This document shows, one piece after another, positions 27,369 to 37,669 of a stretch of 64,000 nt of DNA. Under the pieces are notes generated by a model. It did no database searches and was not told where the DNA came from. It was given only the letters and a program-made list of their open reading frames with translations. A program made the position numbers and the translations under genes. Position 1 is the stretch's first letter; each line of letters starts with the position of its first letter. The stretch comes from Mesorhizobium sp. L2C084A000 (GTDB taxonomy: Bacteria > Pseudomonadota > Alphaproteobacteria > Rhizobiales > Rhizobiaceae), in NCBI RefSeq assembly GCF_000502875.1, contig NZ_AYWX01000009.1, forward strand, positions 312,558 to 376,557, in the 5' to 3' direction.

Positions 27369-29079
27369 AACAGTGTGTTTCTTTCGCACCGCCTGGATGG
27401 GTCACCGCGCCATCGCGCGCCGGCCCTACCGTCTGTGCATATTTCCATATCGCGCCCGACTGATAATCGGTCGCGCGCGCCTTCCATGTCTTTGCCCTCG
27501 CCGCCAGTTCGCTATCGGACAACGCCACGTCGATCGTGCCGTTCACCGCGTCGATCGAGATCACGTCACCATCCCTGAGCAGTCCGATCGGGCCGCCTAC
27601 GGCTGCTTCGGGGCCGACATGGCCGATGCAGAAACCGCGCGTCGCGCCCGAGAAGCGCCCGTCGGTGATCAGCGCCACCTTGCCGCCCATGCCCTGGCCG
27701 TAAAGTGCTGCCGTCGTCGACAGCATCTCGCGCATGCCGGGGCCGCCGCGCGGCCCCTCGTAGCGGATGACGAGAACTTCGCCTTCCCTGTAGTTGCGCT
27801 GCGTCACCGCCTCGAAACATTCCTCTTCCGAATCGAAGCAGCGTGCCGGGCCGGAGAACTTCAACTCCGCCATGCCCGCGACCTTCACGATCGCGCCTTC
27901 GGGGGCAAGGTTTCCCTTCAAGCCCACGACACCGCCGGTTTGGGTAATGGGTGTGTTGGCCGGGCGGACCACGTCCTGATGCTCATTCCAGACAACGTGC
28001 TGCATGTTTTCGGCCAAAGTGCGGCCAGTCACGGTCATGCAGTCGCCATGCAGATAGCCGTGGTCGAGCAGCGTCTTCATCAGCAGCGGAATGCCGCCGG
28101 CCTCGAACATGTCCTTGGCGACATATTTGCCGCCCGGCTTGAGGTCGGCGATGTAAGGCGTCTTCTCGAAGATCTTGGCCACGTCGAACAGGTCGAACTT
28201 GATGCCGGCCTCGTGGGCGATCGCCGGCAGATGCAGTGCCGCGTTGGTCGAACCGCCGGTGGCCGAGACCACGGTCGCCGCATTCTCCAGCGCCTTCAGC
28301 GTGACGATGTCGCGCGGCCGGATATTTCTGGCGATCAGCTCCATGATCTTTTCGCCGGAGGCGAAATTGAACCGGTCGCGCATTTCGTAAGGGGCAGGCG
28401 CGCCGCAGGAGTAGGGCAGCGCTAGGCCGATCGCCTCGGCGACGGTGGCCATGGTGTTGGCGGTGAACTGGGCGCCGCAGGAACCGGCCGAGGGACACGC
28501 GACCTGCTCGATCTCAAGCAGTTCGTCGTCGCTGATCGTGCCGACCGAGTGCTGGCCGACCGCCTCGAAAACATCCTGCACGGTGATCTGGCGGCCGCGA
28601 TAGCTGCCGGGCAGGATCGAACCGCCATAGATGAAGATCGACGGCACGTTGAGCCGCACCATGGCCATCATCATGCCGGGCAGCGACTTGTCGCAGCCGG
28701 CCAGCCCGACCAGCGCGTCGTAGCAATGGCCGCGCATGGTGAGTTCGACCGAATCGGCGATGACCTCGCGCGACACCAGCGACGACTTCATGCCCTGGTG
28801 ACCCATGGCGATGCCGTCGGTGACGGTGATGGTGCAGAATTCGCGCGGCGTGCCGCTGGCGGCAGCGACCCCCTTCTTGACCACCTGCGCCTGGCGCATC
28901 AGCGAGATGTTGCAGGGCGCCGCCTCGTTCCAGCAGGAGGCGACCCCGACCAGCGGCTGCGCGATCTCGGCCGCCGACAAACCCATCGCATAGAGATAGG
29001 AACGATGCGGCGCACGCGCCGGACCGACTGTCACATGGCGGCTGGGGAGCTTAGCCTTGGAGATGACTTTGGCGTCCAT
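27355..29079 (-). CDS. ilvD: Dihydroxy-acid dehydratase
   Basis: This enzyme of 574 residues makes 2-oxo acids in valine, leucine and isoleucine synthesis. Fe-S ligands are in [25 protein letters not shown] and [13 protein letters not shown]. The catalytic region [18 protein letters not shown] is intact. ATG 29079 ([10 protein letters not shown]) matches the usual start; the frame upstream to 29163 is not conserved-looking. Its 3' end overlaps the exoR start. Confidence 0.95.
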   Translation of the reverse strand: MDAKVISKAKLPSRHVTVGPARAPHRSYLYAMGLSAAEIAQPLVGVASCWNEAAPCNISLMRQAQVVKKGVAAASGTPREFCTITVTDGIAMGHQGMKSSLVSREVIADSVELTMRGHCYDALVGLAGCDKSLPGMMMAMVRLNVPSIFIYGGSILPGSYRGRQITVQDVFEAVGQHSVGTISDDELLEIEQVACPSAGSCGAQFTANTMATVAEAIGLALPYSCGAPAPYEMRDRFNFASGEKIMELIARNIRPRDIVTLKALENAATVVSATGGSTNAALHLPAIAHEAGIKFDLFDVAKIFEKTPYIADLKPGGKYVAKDMFEAGGIPLLMKTLLDHGYLHGDCMTVTGRTLAENMQHVVWNEHQDVVRPANTPITQTGGVVGLKGNLAPEGAIVKVAGMAELKFSGPARCFDSEEECFEAVTQRNYREGEVLVIRYEGPRGGPGMREMLSTTAALYGQGMGGKVALITDGRFSGATRGFCIGHVGPEAAVGGPIGLLRDGDVISIDAVNGTIDVALSDSELAARAKTWKARATDYQSGAIWKYAQTVGPARDGAVTHPGGAKETHCYADI

Positions 29080-29341
29080 ACTCTTCCTTGCCCCATCTTC
29101 CCTGCAAATGGGGCGGAGCGGCCTGCCCCCTCGCCGAGCCTTTTGGCGCGTGTCCCGAGACAAGATCGAGGTGCGCCGGGTTTATGGCGGGAAATGGGCA
29201 ATTTCCTCAGCCCGGCTTCCAGTGCAGGGGTTGTTCAGAAAGTGTTGCCAAAACATCACAATCGCACGAGGCGAAAGCGGTGCGGCTAATGTGCAATGCA
29301 GCTTGGATGAGAGGATCGCAAGCAATGCGATCTCAAACGAA
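29080..29341. promoter_or_regulatory. ilvD upstream region
   Basis: About 260 bp between ilvD and the FadL terminator hold no convincing gene on either strand. The ilvD promoter should be here. No leader peptide rich in branched-chain amino acids, and no T-box, was seen. Confidence 0.4.
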
Positions 29342-29366
29342 AAAGGCCGGGCATTGCCCGGCCTTT
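29342..29366 (-). terminator. Rho-independent terminator of the FadL gene
   Basis: AAAGGCCGGGC and GCCCGGCCTTT form an 11-bp perfect stem with a three-base loop, followed by TTTTTC on the minus strand. It lies 20 bp beyond the stop at 29386. Confidence 0.88.
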
Positions 29367-29385
29367 CATGTTCAACTTTAGTTAG

Positions 29386-30648
29386 TTACCACTTGACCTT
29401 GAATGAAGTCGAAAGTGCCGTCACAAGGTCGTTGCCGAAGTCAGCGGTATAGCCATTGTCATAGGTTTGGCCATCATCTGGGTTTACGGCCGTATGAATC
29501 GATCCGCTGGTCAGCACGCCCACGGCGCCGCCGAGCCGAACCTCGATGTTCTGGGTTGGCGTGTAGGCCACGCCACCGCTGAGGGTCCAGGTATCGGTCT
29601 GGGCACTCAGGCCGGTCGACGTTCCGCGATCCCATGTGATAACCGCCGCACCGCTCCACTGATCATTGAATTTGTGGCCGACGCCGCCGGAAACCGTCCA
29701 GCCATCGCGATAGAGTAGGTCGAGCGAGGTAAGCCGCAATGGGCTGGTCGTCGTGCAGGATGCCGTGCCGGTCGGGCAAAACGGAATGCTCTGCAACTCG
29801 CTCCAATTCATCCACTTTATGGATCCGAATGCCAGCCAGCCAGGAGCTATGCCCGACTGAAGCTTGAGCTCTACAGAATCCGGAACCTGCGAGGAACCGC
29901 TAACGTTCGTCACCTTGCCCAAAAACGGATTTAAGGGATTGAGAGCCGCAGGAACCTGAGTCAGATCCAGCGTTCCGTCCAAATTGTCGAGCTTGACCGC
30001 CGAATTATAGACCAAGCTGGCGCGCAGGGCGATATCCGGAATCTCATAGGCAACGCCGGCTCGCCATCCCCAGCCGTCACCTTCGAGGTCAAGCCGCCCT
30101 ATGCCCGCACCGGGAATGGGAGCCACCAATTGTTCCTTGAAGCCAGAAACATTCTCGTGGAACACGCCGCCGATGAAACGAAACTGTCCTTTGCCGAGAT
30201 CCATCTTGTAAGAGCAGGTTCCGCCCACGGCCTCGCTCTTCACCTGCGTTTCAACATTGCTGTTCGCGCCGGCCCAATTCCGACCCGGGTTGCTGGACGC
30301 ACCAATCGGCTGGCCGTAGTCGACGAGGCAATCGACGGGGCCCATACCCGCCTTGATGCCGACGCTCGGCACCCAATAGCTTTCGGTATCGCGAGCACTG
30401 TTGGAGAAACCCATGAGGTTAAGCGGTCCGTCAGACGGGTCGGTGTCCTGCACGTTCTTGAGGTCGCGTTGCGGCATCACATAGGTGCCGGAGACCTCAC
30501 CCGTGACTTGGGCAGGATCAAACAGCAGGTCGATATCATAGCCGCCGCGCTCCAGGCCGCCGGCATGTGCCGAGTTCATCGCCGTCCCGATCAACGCCAG
30601 CGAAAAGCAGCCCGCCCCCAGCAGCGCTTTCAGTCGCAGAATAGTCAT
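29386..30648 (-). CDS. OmpP1/FadL-type outer membrane protein
   Basis: The protein has 420 residues with a signal peptide cleaved near NSAHA-GGLERGG. The rest is a 14-strand beta barrel with alternating hydrophobic residues and a terminal aromatic FKVKW typical of outer membrane insertion. FadL relatives let long-chain fatty acids and aromatic hydrocarbons diffuse laterally. The N-terminal part, rather than the usual hatch motif, begins with GGYDIDLLFDPAQVTGEV. The gene is monocistronic, with its own terminator and a long upstream region. The substrate is not evident. Confidence 0.87.
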   Translation of the reverse strand: MTILRLKALLGAGCFSLALIGTAMNSAHAGGLERGGYDIDLLFDPAQVTGEVSGTYVMPQRDLKNVQDTDPSDGPLNLMGFSNSARDTESYWVPSVGIKAGMGPVDCLVDYGQPIGASSNPGRNWAGANSNVETQVKSEAVGGTCSYKMDLGKGQFRFIGGVFHENVSGFKEQLVAPIPGAGIGRLDLEGDGWGWRAGVAYEIPDIALRASLVYNSAVKLDNLDGTLDLTQVPAALNPLNPFLGKVTNVSGSSQVPDSVELKLQSGIAPGWLAFGSIKWMNWSELQSIPFCPTGTASCTTTSPLRLTSLDLLYRDGWTVSGGVGHKFNDQWSGAAVITWDRGTSTGLSAQTDTWTLSGGVAYTPTQNIEVRLGGAVGVLTSGSIHTAVNPDDGQTYDNGYTADFGNDLVTALSTSFKVKW

Positions 30649-31006
30649 GAAATGTCCTCCCCGAATTCGAGTGCATCAAGCTAGAACCAATTCAGGTTAA
30701 CGGTGCAACAACGAATTCAAGGGCGTACATGTACACATTCGTCAGGCGCATTTTCGAGCAAATGCAACGGCATGCGGCAAGGCCGAAAAACGGTCCATGA
30801 TGGCGGATCCGCTTCCAAAAAACAGAGGAAACCCATCAAAAAGGGTTCGAAAACAGCGTTTTTTGCGGTCCGGGAGCCCCATTGTTACATTATGGCAACA
30901 ATGGGGCTAAAACTTCCGTTTACGTCAACATTAACGCAACGGAACGCTGATTTTCGAGGCGGAAAACCAGCAGTTTAGAGAGGGCTAAAGTCTCGCGAAT
31001 CTATCC
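30649..31006. other. Gene-free region between FadL and valS
   Basis: This 358-bp stretch is lower in GC than its surroundings and should carry the FadL promoter, next to 30649. I see no supported coding frame. The one strong structure is the inverted repeat at 30875-30908. Confidence 0.5.
30875..30908. terminator. Inverted repeat downstream of valS
   Basis: AGCCCCATTGTT and AACAATGGGGCT are perfect 12-bp arms with a ten-base spacer, about 100 bp after the valS stop on the minus strand. No T run follows, so it may be an RNA-stabilising hairpin instead of an intrinsic terminator. Confidence 0.5.
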
Positions 31007-33790
31007 TTAGCCGGCGTCGCGAACCCTGGCCAACGCGACCGACAGCTTGCCCTGCGCATCGCGGTATTCGGCGAGCTTTTCACGCTCGGCATCGACGATC
31101 TCGGCCGGCGCGCTGGCGACGAACCTTTCGTTCGACAGTTTCTTGTGCAGGCGCGCGATCTCCTCGGTCACCTTGGCCAGTTCCTTCTGCAGCCGTGCCG
31201 CCTCGGCGGCGAGGTCGATCAGGCTGCCAAGCGGCAGGCAGACCGTCGCCTCATTGAGCACGATCTGCGCCGAGCCCTTGGGCGCGACATCGGCAAGCGA
31301 GATGTCGCCGACCCGCGCCAGCCGCTTGATCGCCGAATCCTCGCGAACGAGGCGCTCGCGTGTCAGATTATTGGCGCCGACCACGACGAGCGGTGCAATG
31401 GCTGCCGGCGGCACGTTCATCTCCGAACGCACGGAGCGAATGCCAGAGACGAGTTCGACCAGCCAATTGATGTCCGCTGCGGCCTCGGCGTCTTCGAAAT
31501 CCGGTGACGGCCATGCCGCATGACACAGCAGCGAGAGGCGTTGCTTGCCTTCGCCAGCGGTCTGCGCCCACAGTTCCTCGGTCATGAACGGCATCATCGG
31601 GTGCAGCAGCTTGTAGATCTCGTCGAGTACGAAGGCGACGCAGGCGCGGCTTTCGGCCTTGGCCGCCTCGTCGGCGCCCATGAACACCGGCTTCAGCAAT
31701 TCCAGATACCAGTCGCAGAACAGGTTCCAGACGAAGCGGTAGGCGGCACCCGCCGCCTCGTTGAAGCGGTATGAGGTGATGCCGTCCGTGATTTCGCGCG
31801 CCGCGCGCGTCAGTTCGGTCAGGATCCAGCGGTTGACCGCCAGCTTCGCGTCATTCAGCCAGAACTCGTCATTGCGCGCGACCTCGTTCATTTCGGCGAA
31901 GCGCGTGGCGTTCCACAGCTTGGTGCCGAAATTGCGATAGCCGGCGATGCGCGCCGGGTCGAGCTTCACGTCGCGGCCTTGCGCCGCCATCACCGTCAGG
32001 GTGAAGCGCAGCGCATCGGCCCCGTATTCGTCGATCAGGTCGAGGGGGTCGACGACGTTGCCTTTCGACTTCGACATCTTCTGCCCGTTCTTGTCGCGCA
32101 CCAACGCGTGCATGTAGACGGTGTGGAACGGCTCCTCGTCCATGAAGTGCAGGCCCATCATCATCATACGGGCAACCCAGAAGAAGATGAGGTCGAAGCC
32201 GGTCACCAGCACGTCGGTCTGGTAGTAGGTCTTCAGCTCCGGCGTCTCATCAGGCCATCCCAATGTCGAGAACGGCCACAGCGCCGACGAAAACCAGGTG
32301 TCGAGTACATCCTCGTCGCGGGTCAGGATCTCGCCCGGCTGGAAATTCTCCAACTTGTCCTCGACCCAGCCCTTCCAGGGTCCTTCCAGAGCCAGGTAGT
32401 ATTCGATCGCGGCGCCGAGCGCCTCTTCCTCGGTCTTCTCGACGAAGACGCGCCCATCCGGCCCGTACCATGCCGGGATCTGATGACCCCACCACAGTTG
32501 GCGTGAGATGCACCAGGGTTCGATATTTTCCATCCACTGGAAATAAGTCTTTTCCCAATTCCCGGGTATGATCTTGGTGCGCCCCTCGCGCACCGAAGCG
32601 ATCGCTGGCTTGGCCAGTTCCGCCGCATTGGCATACCATTGCTCGGTCAGGAACGGCTCGATCGGCACGCCCCCGCGATCGCCATGCGGGACGGCGTGGC
32701 GATGCGGCTCGACCTTTTCGAGGAAGCCGCCCTCTTCCATCAGCTCGACGATCTTCTTGCGCGCGACGAAGCGGTCGAGGCCGTCGAGTTCGTCCCAGAC
32801 AATTTGGCGCTCCGGCGTCACCTCGAGGCCGGCAAGGAAATCCTCATTATCCCTGAGACTTACCGCCGCCTCCGTGGTCAGGATGCTGATCGCCGGCAGC
32901 TTGTGGCGCTTGCCGACCTCGAAGTCATTGAAATCGTGCGCGGGCGTGATCTTGACCGCGCCCGAACCCTTTTCCGGATCGGAGTACTCGTCCGCCACCA
33001 CAGGAATCCTGCGACCGACGATCGGCAGGACGATGTTCTTGCCGACCAGATGCCGGAAGCGCTCGTCGTCAGGGTGCACGGCGACGGCCGTATCGCCCAG
33101 CATCGTCTCCGGGCGCGTCGTCGCCACGGTGATGAAGGTTGTTGGGTTTTCCGCGTCGAAGACCTGGCCCTCTACGGGGTAGCGGAAGTGCCAGAGATTG
33201 CCGTTGACCTCCTGCTGCTCGACCTCGAGATCGGAGATCGCGGTGAGCAGCTTGGGATCCCAGTTCACAAGGCGCTTATCCTTGTAGATCAGCCCTTCCT
33301 TGTAGAGCGTGACGAACACTTCGAGCACGGCCTTGGACAGGCCTTCGTCCATGGTGAAGCGTTCGCGTGACCAATCGGCCGAGGCGCCGAGCCGCTTTAA
33401 CTGGTTGAAGATCGCGCCGCCGGATTCGGCCTTCCACTCCCACACTTTCTCGATGAACTGCTCGCGGGTCAGGTCGCGGCGATGGATCTGCTTTTCCATC
33501 AGCTGCCGCTCGACCACCATCTGCGTGGCGATACCGGCATGGTCCATGCCCGGCTGCCACAGGACATTCTTGCCGCGCATGCGCTCGAAGCGCACCAGTA
33601 TATCCTGCAGCGTGTTGTTGAGCGCGTGTCCCATATGCAGCGAGCCGGTGACGTTCGGCGGCGGGATGACGATGGTGAAGGCTTCCGCCCCCTCCTCGGC
33701 CCCGGCACCGGCGCGAAACGCGTCGGCCTCTTCCCAGACTTTGGCGATCTTCGGCTCGACGGTTTTGGCGTCGTAGGTCTTTTCAAGCAT
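31007..33790 (-). CDS. valS: Valyl-tRNA synthetase
   Basis: The class I enzyme of 927 residues has the HIGH motif in PPNVTGSLHMGHALNNTLQD, the KMSKS motif in GQKMSKSKGNVVDPLDL and the editing domain between. The C-terminal coiled-coil tRNA-binding arm (ARLQKELAKVTEEIARLHKK) is complete. ATG 33790 gives the usual MLEKTYDAKTVEP start; the upstream frame to 33865 is not supported. Confidence 0.97.
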   Translation of the reverse strand: MLEKTYDAKTVEPKIAKVWEEADAFRAGAGAEEGAEAFTIVIPPPNVTGSLHMGHALNNTLQDILVRFERMRGKNVLWQPGMDHAGIATQMVVERQLMEKQIHRRDLTREQFIEKVWEWKAESGGAIFNQLKRLGASADWSRERFTMDEGLSKAVLEVFVTLYKEGLIYKDKRLVNWDPKLLTAISDLEVEQQEVNGNLWHFRYPVEGQVFDAENPTTFITVATTRPETMLGDTAVAVHPDDERFRHLVGKNIVLPIVGRRIPVVADEYSDPEKGSGAVKITPAHDFNDFEVGKRHKLPAISILTTEAAVSLRDNEDFLAGLEVTPERQIVWDELDGLDRFVARKKIVELMEEGGFLEKVEPHRHAVPHGDRGGVPIEPFLTEQWYANAAELAKPAIASVREGRTKIIPGNWEKTYFQWMENIEPWCISRQLWWGHQIPAWYGPDGRVFVEKTEEEALGAAIEYYLALEGPWKGWVEDKLENFQPGEILTRDEDVLDTWFSSALWPFSTLGWPDETPELKTYYQTDVLVTGFDLIFFWVARMMMMGLHFMDEEPFHTVYMHALVRDKNGQKMSKSKGNVVDPLDLIDEYGADALRFTLTVMAAQGRDVKLDPARIAGYRNFGTKLWNATRFAEMNEVARNDEFWLNDAKLAVNRWILTELTRAAREITDGITSYRFNEAAGAAYRFVWNLFCDWYLELLKPVFMGADEAAKAESRACVAFVLDEIYKLLHPMMPFMTEELWAQTAGEGKQRLSLLCHAAWPSPDFEDAEAAADINWLVELVSGIRSVRSEMNVPPAAIAPLVVVGANNLTRERLVREDSAIKRLARVGDISLADVAPKGSAQIVLNEATVCLPLGSLIDLAAEAARLQKELAKVTEEIARLHKKLSNERFVASAPAEIVDAEREKLAEYRDAQGKLSVALARVRDAG

Positions 33791-33957
33791 GGGAAAATGG
33801 TCCGCGCTGTCGGGAGTTTTGCTGGTCCGCTGTAAATCGGAAGGCTTTGACCAAGTCAACCGCAAGGGCTGTCTCGGACCCTCACAACCAGATAGGCGCG
33901 GCCTTGGTCATTTCAACGGAAAGCGATCCGTCGTCCTGCCAACAAGCTGACCTCACC

Positions 33958-33992
33958 AAAGGAAACGGCGCCACGAGGGCGCCGTTTCCTTT
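33958..33992 (-). terminator. Rho-independent terminator of the popZ-like gene
   Basis: AAAGGAAACGGCGCC and GGCGCCGTTTCCTTT are perfect 15-bp arms around a five-base loop, 18 bp after the stop at 34011. A T-rich end on the minus strand (CCTTT) supports termination. Confidence 0.8.
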
Positions 33993-34010
33993 GGCGATCG
34001 GCATGGGGAA

Positions 34011-34829
34011 CTACTGCGCCCCGCGCGCCACGCGCTCTATCTCCTCGCGCACCAGCCTTTCGACCAGTGTCGGCAGATTGTTGTCGAGCCAGTCCTGCAG
34101 CATCGGCCGCAGCATCTCTTCGGCCATTTCGTCGAATGTCTTCTTGCTGCGGCTGGCAAACGCGTCGGAAAGCTCGCCAAAGGCAGCCGCGACCTGCCGG
34201 CCGGTGTGCTCGGAAACGATCGCCGGACGCGGCGCGTCGCTGGCCGCCACCGGTCGCACCACGCTTGCATCCGGACGAGACGGCTCGACGGCTGCTTTCG
34301 CGGTCGGTTCGTCACTTGGAGTCTCCACGGACGGCTGGGCAGCGGTCTTGGGGGCTTCGCTCCGGTCCGACACCGCCCTCGCCTGCTCACCGACCGCGGC
34401 GATCTCGCGACGCCAATCGGCGATGGAAGCGTCGGCGACAGGACGCGATCCCGGCGCTTCAACCGTGATTGGCTCGGCGGCGACGCGGGCGCTGACCTCG
34501 GCAAGTGTCATCGATGGCTTTGCCGGGCCGGGATCGGGGCGCACCGGCGTTTCCATGCGTGCGGCCACCGGCTCGGCCGCCGGCAACTGTGTCTGGACTT
34601 CCGCCAGCGTGACCGGCTTCCTGCCGTCGGGGGCGGCATGCAGGTCGGCACGGAATGCTTCCACGTCGGGGGCTGCATAGGCGCTCGACGCGCGCTCCAG
34701 ATCCTGGCTCAACTCATCGGCGTCGCCCGGCTGCTTGCGGCCGCCGTCGCTGTCCTCGATGATCCGCCTGATGGAAGCCAGTATCTCTTCCATGGAAGGT
34801 TCGCGCTGTGCGCTGCTTGCCGTTGCCAT
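34011..34829 (-). CDS. popZ: PopZ-like polar organizing protein (DUF2497)
   Basis: The product of 272 residues has the short conserved N-terminal helix EPSMEEILASIRRIIEDSDG and a long acidic Pro/Ala-rich disordered linker. The C-terminal oligomerisation helices run from AFGELSDAFASR to LVREEIERVARGAQ. This three-part plan is that of PopZ, which forms a condensate at the cell pole and tethers the chromosome origin in alphaproteobacteria. The start MATASSAQ at 34829 was chosen over 34937 because the conserved helix follows directly. It lies between tolC and valS, the common order. Confidence 0.88.
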   Translation of the reverse strand: MATASSAQREPSMEEILASIRRIIEDSDGGRKQPGDADELSQDLERASSAYAAPDVEAFRADLHAAPDGRKPVTLAEVQTQLPAAEPVAARMETPVRPDPGPAKPSMTLAEVSARVAAEPITVEAPGSRPVADASIADWRREIAAVGEQARAVSDRSEAPKTAAQPSVETPSDEPTAKAAVEPSRPDASVVRPVAASDAPRPAIVSEHTGRQVAAAFGELSDAFASRSKKTFDEMAEEMLRPMLQDWLDNNLPTLVERLVREEIERVARGAQ

Positions 34830-35043
34830 CGTCACATCCGCCGCCCTTGTGACCCCTGTTGGGTTTTCCGATCCGGCAGAGCCGGATCGAATCATGGCGA
34901 CAGCGTAACCGACGGATCGCCGCACGAGAATCCCCAATCTGGGGACTTGTGGGATTTCAACAGATTAGCGCGATCTGAACCCGAGAGCGCAGTACGAAAG
35001 ATCCTGCTCAAACGAGGAGCACGGCCAGTCCTGGCCGAACGCT

Positions 35044-36435
35044 TCAGCGGCCGTCCGGCGTGCGCAGGCCGTACCACTTGTCCTTGACCGCGTTGTAATG
35101 CTCTTCAGGCTTGTATTTCGCTACCTGCAAGCCAAGGCGGTCGACGGACAGACGGCCGGTCGCCTGCAGGATGGCGTAGCTCGCCACCACCACATCATGT
35201 TCGTAACCGGCCTGGTTGATCTGGGCGGTGATGACCGTCGCCTGCGCGTTGAGGACGTCGAGCGTGGTGCGCTGGCCGACATTGCGCTCTTCGATGACAC
35301 CGTTCAGTGCCAGCTTCGCGGCCTCGATCACCTGCCTGTTGGCCGTCAGCTGCTGCTGCGCGGCGGTGTACTCGGTCCAGGCGGCGGTGACGGCCTGGCG
35401 CACCTGGTCGCGGCTGACGTCGACCTGGATGCGGGCCTGGCTGAGCGATTCCTTGTCCTGGCGCACGATCGCCGAGGTGCGGCCACCCGAATAGATCGGG
35501 ATGGTCAGCGTTGCCCCGACACTGGCCGAATTGGTCGTGCCATCCTGCGAACCGACGCCCGGCAAAGGCGAGGTATTGCGATAGGCGCTCGAAACGCCGG
35601 CGGAAGCCGACAGCTGCGGCAACAGCGCGCCTTCGGCCGACTTCACCGAAAACGCGGCCGCGTCGACCAGATGCTGCGTGGCAAGGATGGCCGGATGCTC
35701 GTTCGAGGCCACCCCGACGGCGGCGGCGAGGCTCGACGGCAACAGCTTTGCCACCGGCGAAGCGCCCTTGAGCTTGCCCGGCTCGTCGCCGACGATCTGG
35801 CGGTAGATCGCCGCACTTGCCAGCGCCTGCGCCCGGGCGGCACTCAGCGATGCCACGGCGGCGGCCCGCGAAGCATCGGCCTGGGCGACATCGGTGCGCG
35901 TGCCTTCGCCAACTTCGAAACGCGAACGCGCCGCGCGCGCCGTTTCGGTCAGGAACTGAAGGTTCTGCTCAGTCAGCACGGCGACCTGCCGGTCGCGAAT
36001 CACGTTCATATAGGCTTGGGCCGCGCTGAACAGGATACCCTCTTCGGTGTTGCGCAGGCTTTCGACGGAAGCGCGGACCTGCGCTTCGGCGGCAGCGACA
36101 TTGTTCCTGGTCTGAAAGCCATCGAACAGCATCTGGTTTATCTGGACGCCAAAATTTCCGGTGGTCAGCCTCACGCTTGAATTGGTGCCATTGAGATGGC
36201 TGCTCGAATAATCAATATCCGCCGAGCCGGTGACAATCGGGCGGTAGCCCGACTTGGCGATGGCGACACCCTCGTCGGTGACACGAACGCCGGCGCGGGA
36301 TGCATTCAGCGAAGAATTGTACTGATAGGCCTTTGCAAGCGCGCCGGAGATGCTTTCGGCTGAAGCCGCCAGTGGGGACAGCATGGTCGCCGAAACGAGG
36401 ACGGCGGTGAAAAGTGACTTGCGTAAAGACGGCAC
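35044..36435 (-). CDS. tolC: TolC family outer membrane efflux protein
   Basis: The product has 463 residues with a signal peptide ending SPLAASA before ESISGALA. Two copies of the outer membrane efflux protein repeat follow, including LTIPIYSGGRTSAIVRQDKE and LDVLNAQATVITAQINQAGY. It forms the outer channel for type I secretion and RND pumps. GTG 36435 was chosen because GAGGG precedes it; the upstream extension to 36489 has no such site. A methyltransferase gene lies 181 bp upstream on the same strand. Confidence 0.93.
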   Translation of the reverse strand: MPSLRKSLFTAVLVSATMLSPLAASAESISGALAKAYQYNSSLNASRAGVRVTDEGVAIAKSGYRPIVTGSADIDYSSSHLNGTNSSVRLTTGNFGVQINQMLFDGFQTRNNVAAAEAQVRASVESLRNTEEGILFSAAQAYMNVIRDRQVAVLTEQNLQFLTETARAARSRFEVGEGTRTDVAQADASRAAAVASLSAARAQALASAAIYRQIVGDEPGKLKGASPVAKLLPSSLAAAVGVASNEHPAILATQHLVDAAAFSVKSAEGALLPQLSASAGVSSAYRNTSPLPGVGSQDGTTNSASVGATLTIPIYSGGRTSAIVRQDKESLSQARIQVDVSRDQVRQAVTAAWTEYTAAQQQLTANRQVIEAAKLALNGVIEERNVGQRTTLDVLNAQATVITAQINQAGYEHDVVVASYAILQATGRLSVDRLGLQVAKYKPEEHYNAVKDKWYGLRTPDGR

Positions 36436-36616
36436 GGTTAAACCCTCATTCGTTTTCCATGGGAACCGCGCCGCGCCTGCTTCTCTCATAGATCAGCCGG
36501 CGCCGCGTGTTCGATGTTCCCTGCTGCTCACCCCAAAGTGCCCCCAGTCTGGGATCCGCAGCGATCGTTCAAATGCAAGCGACCATGACACAGCCTCTCC
36601 TGCAAGGCCAAATCAT

Positions 36617-37285
36617 TCAGAATTCGAAAGCACGAATGCGTTCAAACCCCGGTAGTGGCTTAATTGCCGCATTAAATGCACGTCTTCCGGTTACAACCCC
36701 CCCGGCCTTGAAAAAGAGACGGGCCACGCCGGAATTGCCCTGCCCTTCGACGGCGACAAGGCGGCCGCCTTCGGCGAGTTGGTCCAGCAGCGCCACCGGC
36801 ACTTCCGCGACGCTGCCACCGACGAAGATGACGTTATAAGGCGCCTTAGCGGCATGCCCCTGCGGCAACGCGCCCTGGACGACGGTCACATTGCCGCAGC
36901 CCAGCGACGAAAGCGTCGATCTGGCGGTTTCCGCCAGCGCCGAATCACTTTCGAGCGCCACCACGGACCTGGCCAGTCGCGACAGGATGGCCGAGGCGTA
37001 GCCGGTTCCGCAACCGACATCGAGCGCCGAATCGGTCGGGTTGATCTCCGCCAGCTGGATAAGCTTGGCCAACGGCGATGCTTCCATCAGGTAGCGCGCG
37101 CCGTCCGCGCCGGCGGCAATGCGGATGTCCTCGTCGATATAGGCCAGATCGCGCTGGGCGGCGCCGACAAACATCTCTCTTGGGACGACAAGCATTGCAT
37201 CGAGCAGCGGCGCGCTGGTCACATCGGTGGTGCGGACCTGGCCGTCGACCATCTTGACGCGTAGTTCGGAGAAATCAGCGCTCAT
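36617..37285 (-). CDS. Protein-L-isoaspartate O-methyltransferase family protein
   Basis: The product of 222 residues carries the SAM motif SALDVGCGTGYASAILSRLA and the family segment VPREMFVGAAQRDLAYIDED near residue 34. It differs from the pcm at 10143 and belongs to the divergent branch found upstream of tolC in Rhizobiales, where the substrate is not established. It could methylate isoaspartate or another target. Confidence 0.85.
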   Translation of the reverse strand: MSADFSELRVKMVDGQVRTTDVTSAPLLDAMLVVPREMFVGAAQRDLAYIDEDIRIAAGADGARYLMEASPLAKLIQLAEINPTDSALDVGCGTGYASAILSRLARSVVALESDSALAETARSTLSSLGCGNVTVVQGALPQGHAAKAPYNVIFVGGSVAEVPVALLDQLAEGGRLVAVEGQGNSGVARLFFKAGGVVTGRRAFNAAIKPLPGFERIRAFEF

Positions 37286-37375
37286 GTCCCAACCAATCCG
37301 CTTGCCGCGCCAGAACCGCGGTCCATTGTGTCAGGAACTTCAGGCCCCTGCGCTGCCGCGCGGGGGCCCGGGCAT

Positions 37376-37449
37376 TGGAGGCCTCGCCCGGAATCGAACC
37401 GGGGTGCAAGGATTTGCAGTCCTCTGCGTAACCACTCCGCCACGAGGCC
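37376..37449 (-). tRNA. tRNA-Cys (GCA)
   Basis: The cloverleaf reads GGCCTCG at the 5' acceptor, CGAGGCC at the 3' acceptor, T-arm CCCGGTTCGATTCCGGG, anticodon loop CTGCAAA with GCA, discriminator T and an encoded CCA. Confidence 0.96.
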
Positions 37450-37669
37450 TCATTGCTCCCGGCGTTCCACCCGGTTCCAATAGGTTGCGGCGAAAATGAC
37501 GTCAAGCGGCCACCGTGCATTCCGAACGGTTTCCTCGCGTCAGTCCGGACGGCACCCGGCAAATCGTCGGATCGGGCCTGACCGCTCCATTAGCGGACAA
37601 TTAAGCATAGCCTGCCCGGAGAAGAAACTCATCGGCGGCCGTGCGTTGGACATGGCAGGAGGAAGAGCC

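Noticed and set aside
30703..30978. A 91-codon plus-strand frame between the FadL and valS genes
   Set aside because: It spans the FadL promoter and the inverted repeat, has no ribosome-binding site and shows no family resemblance.
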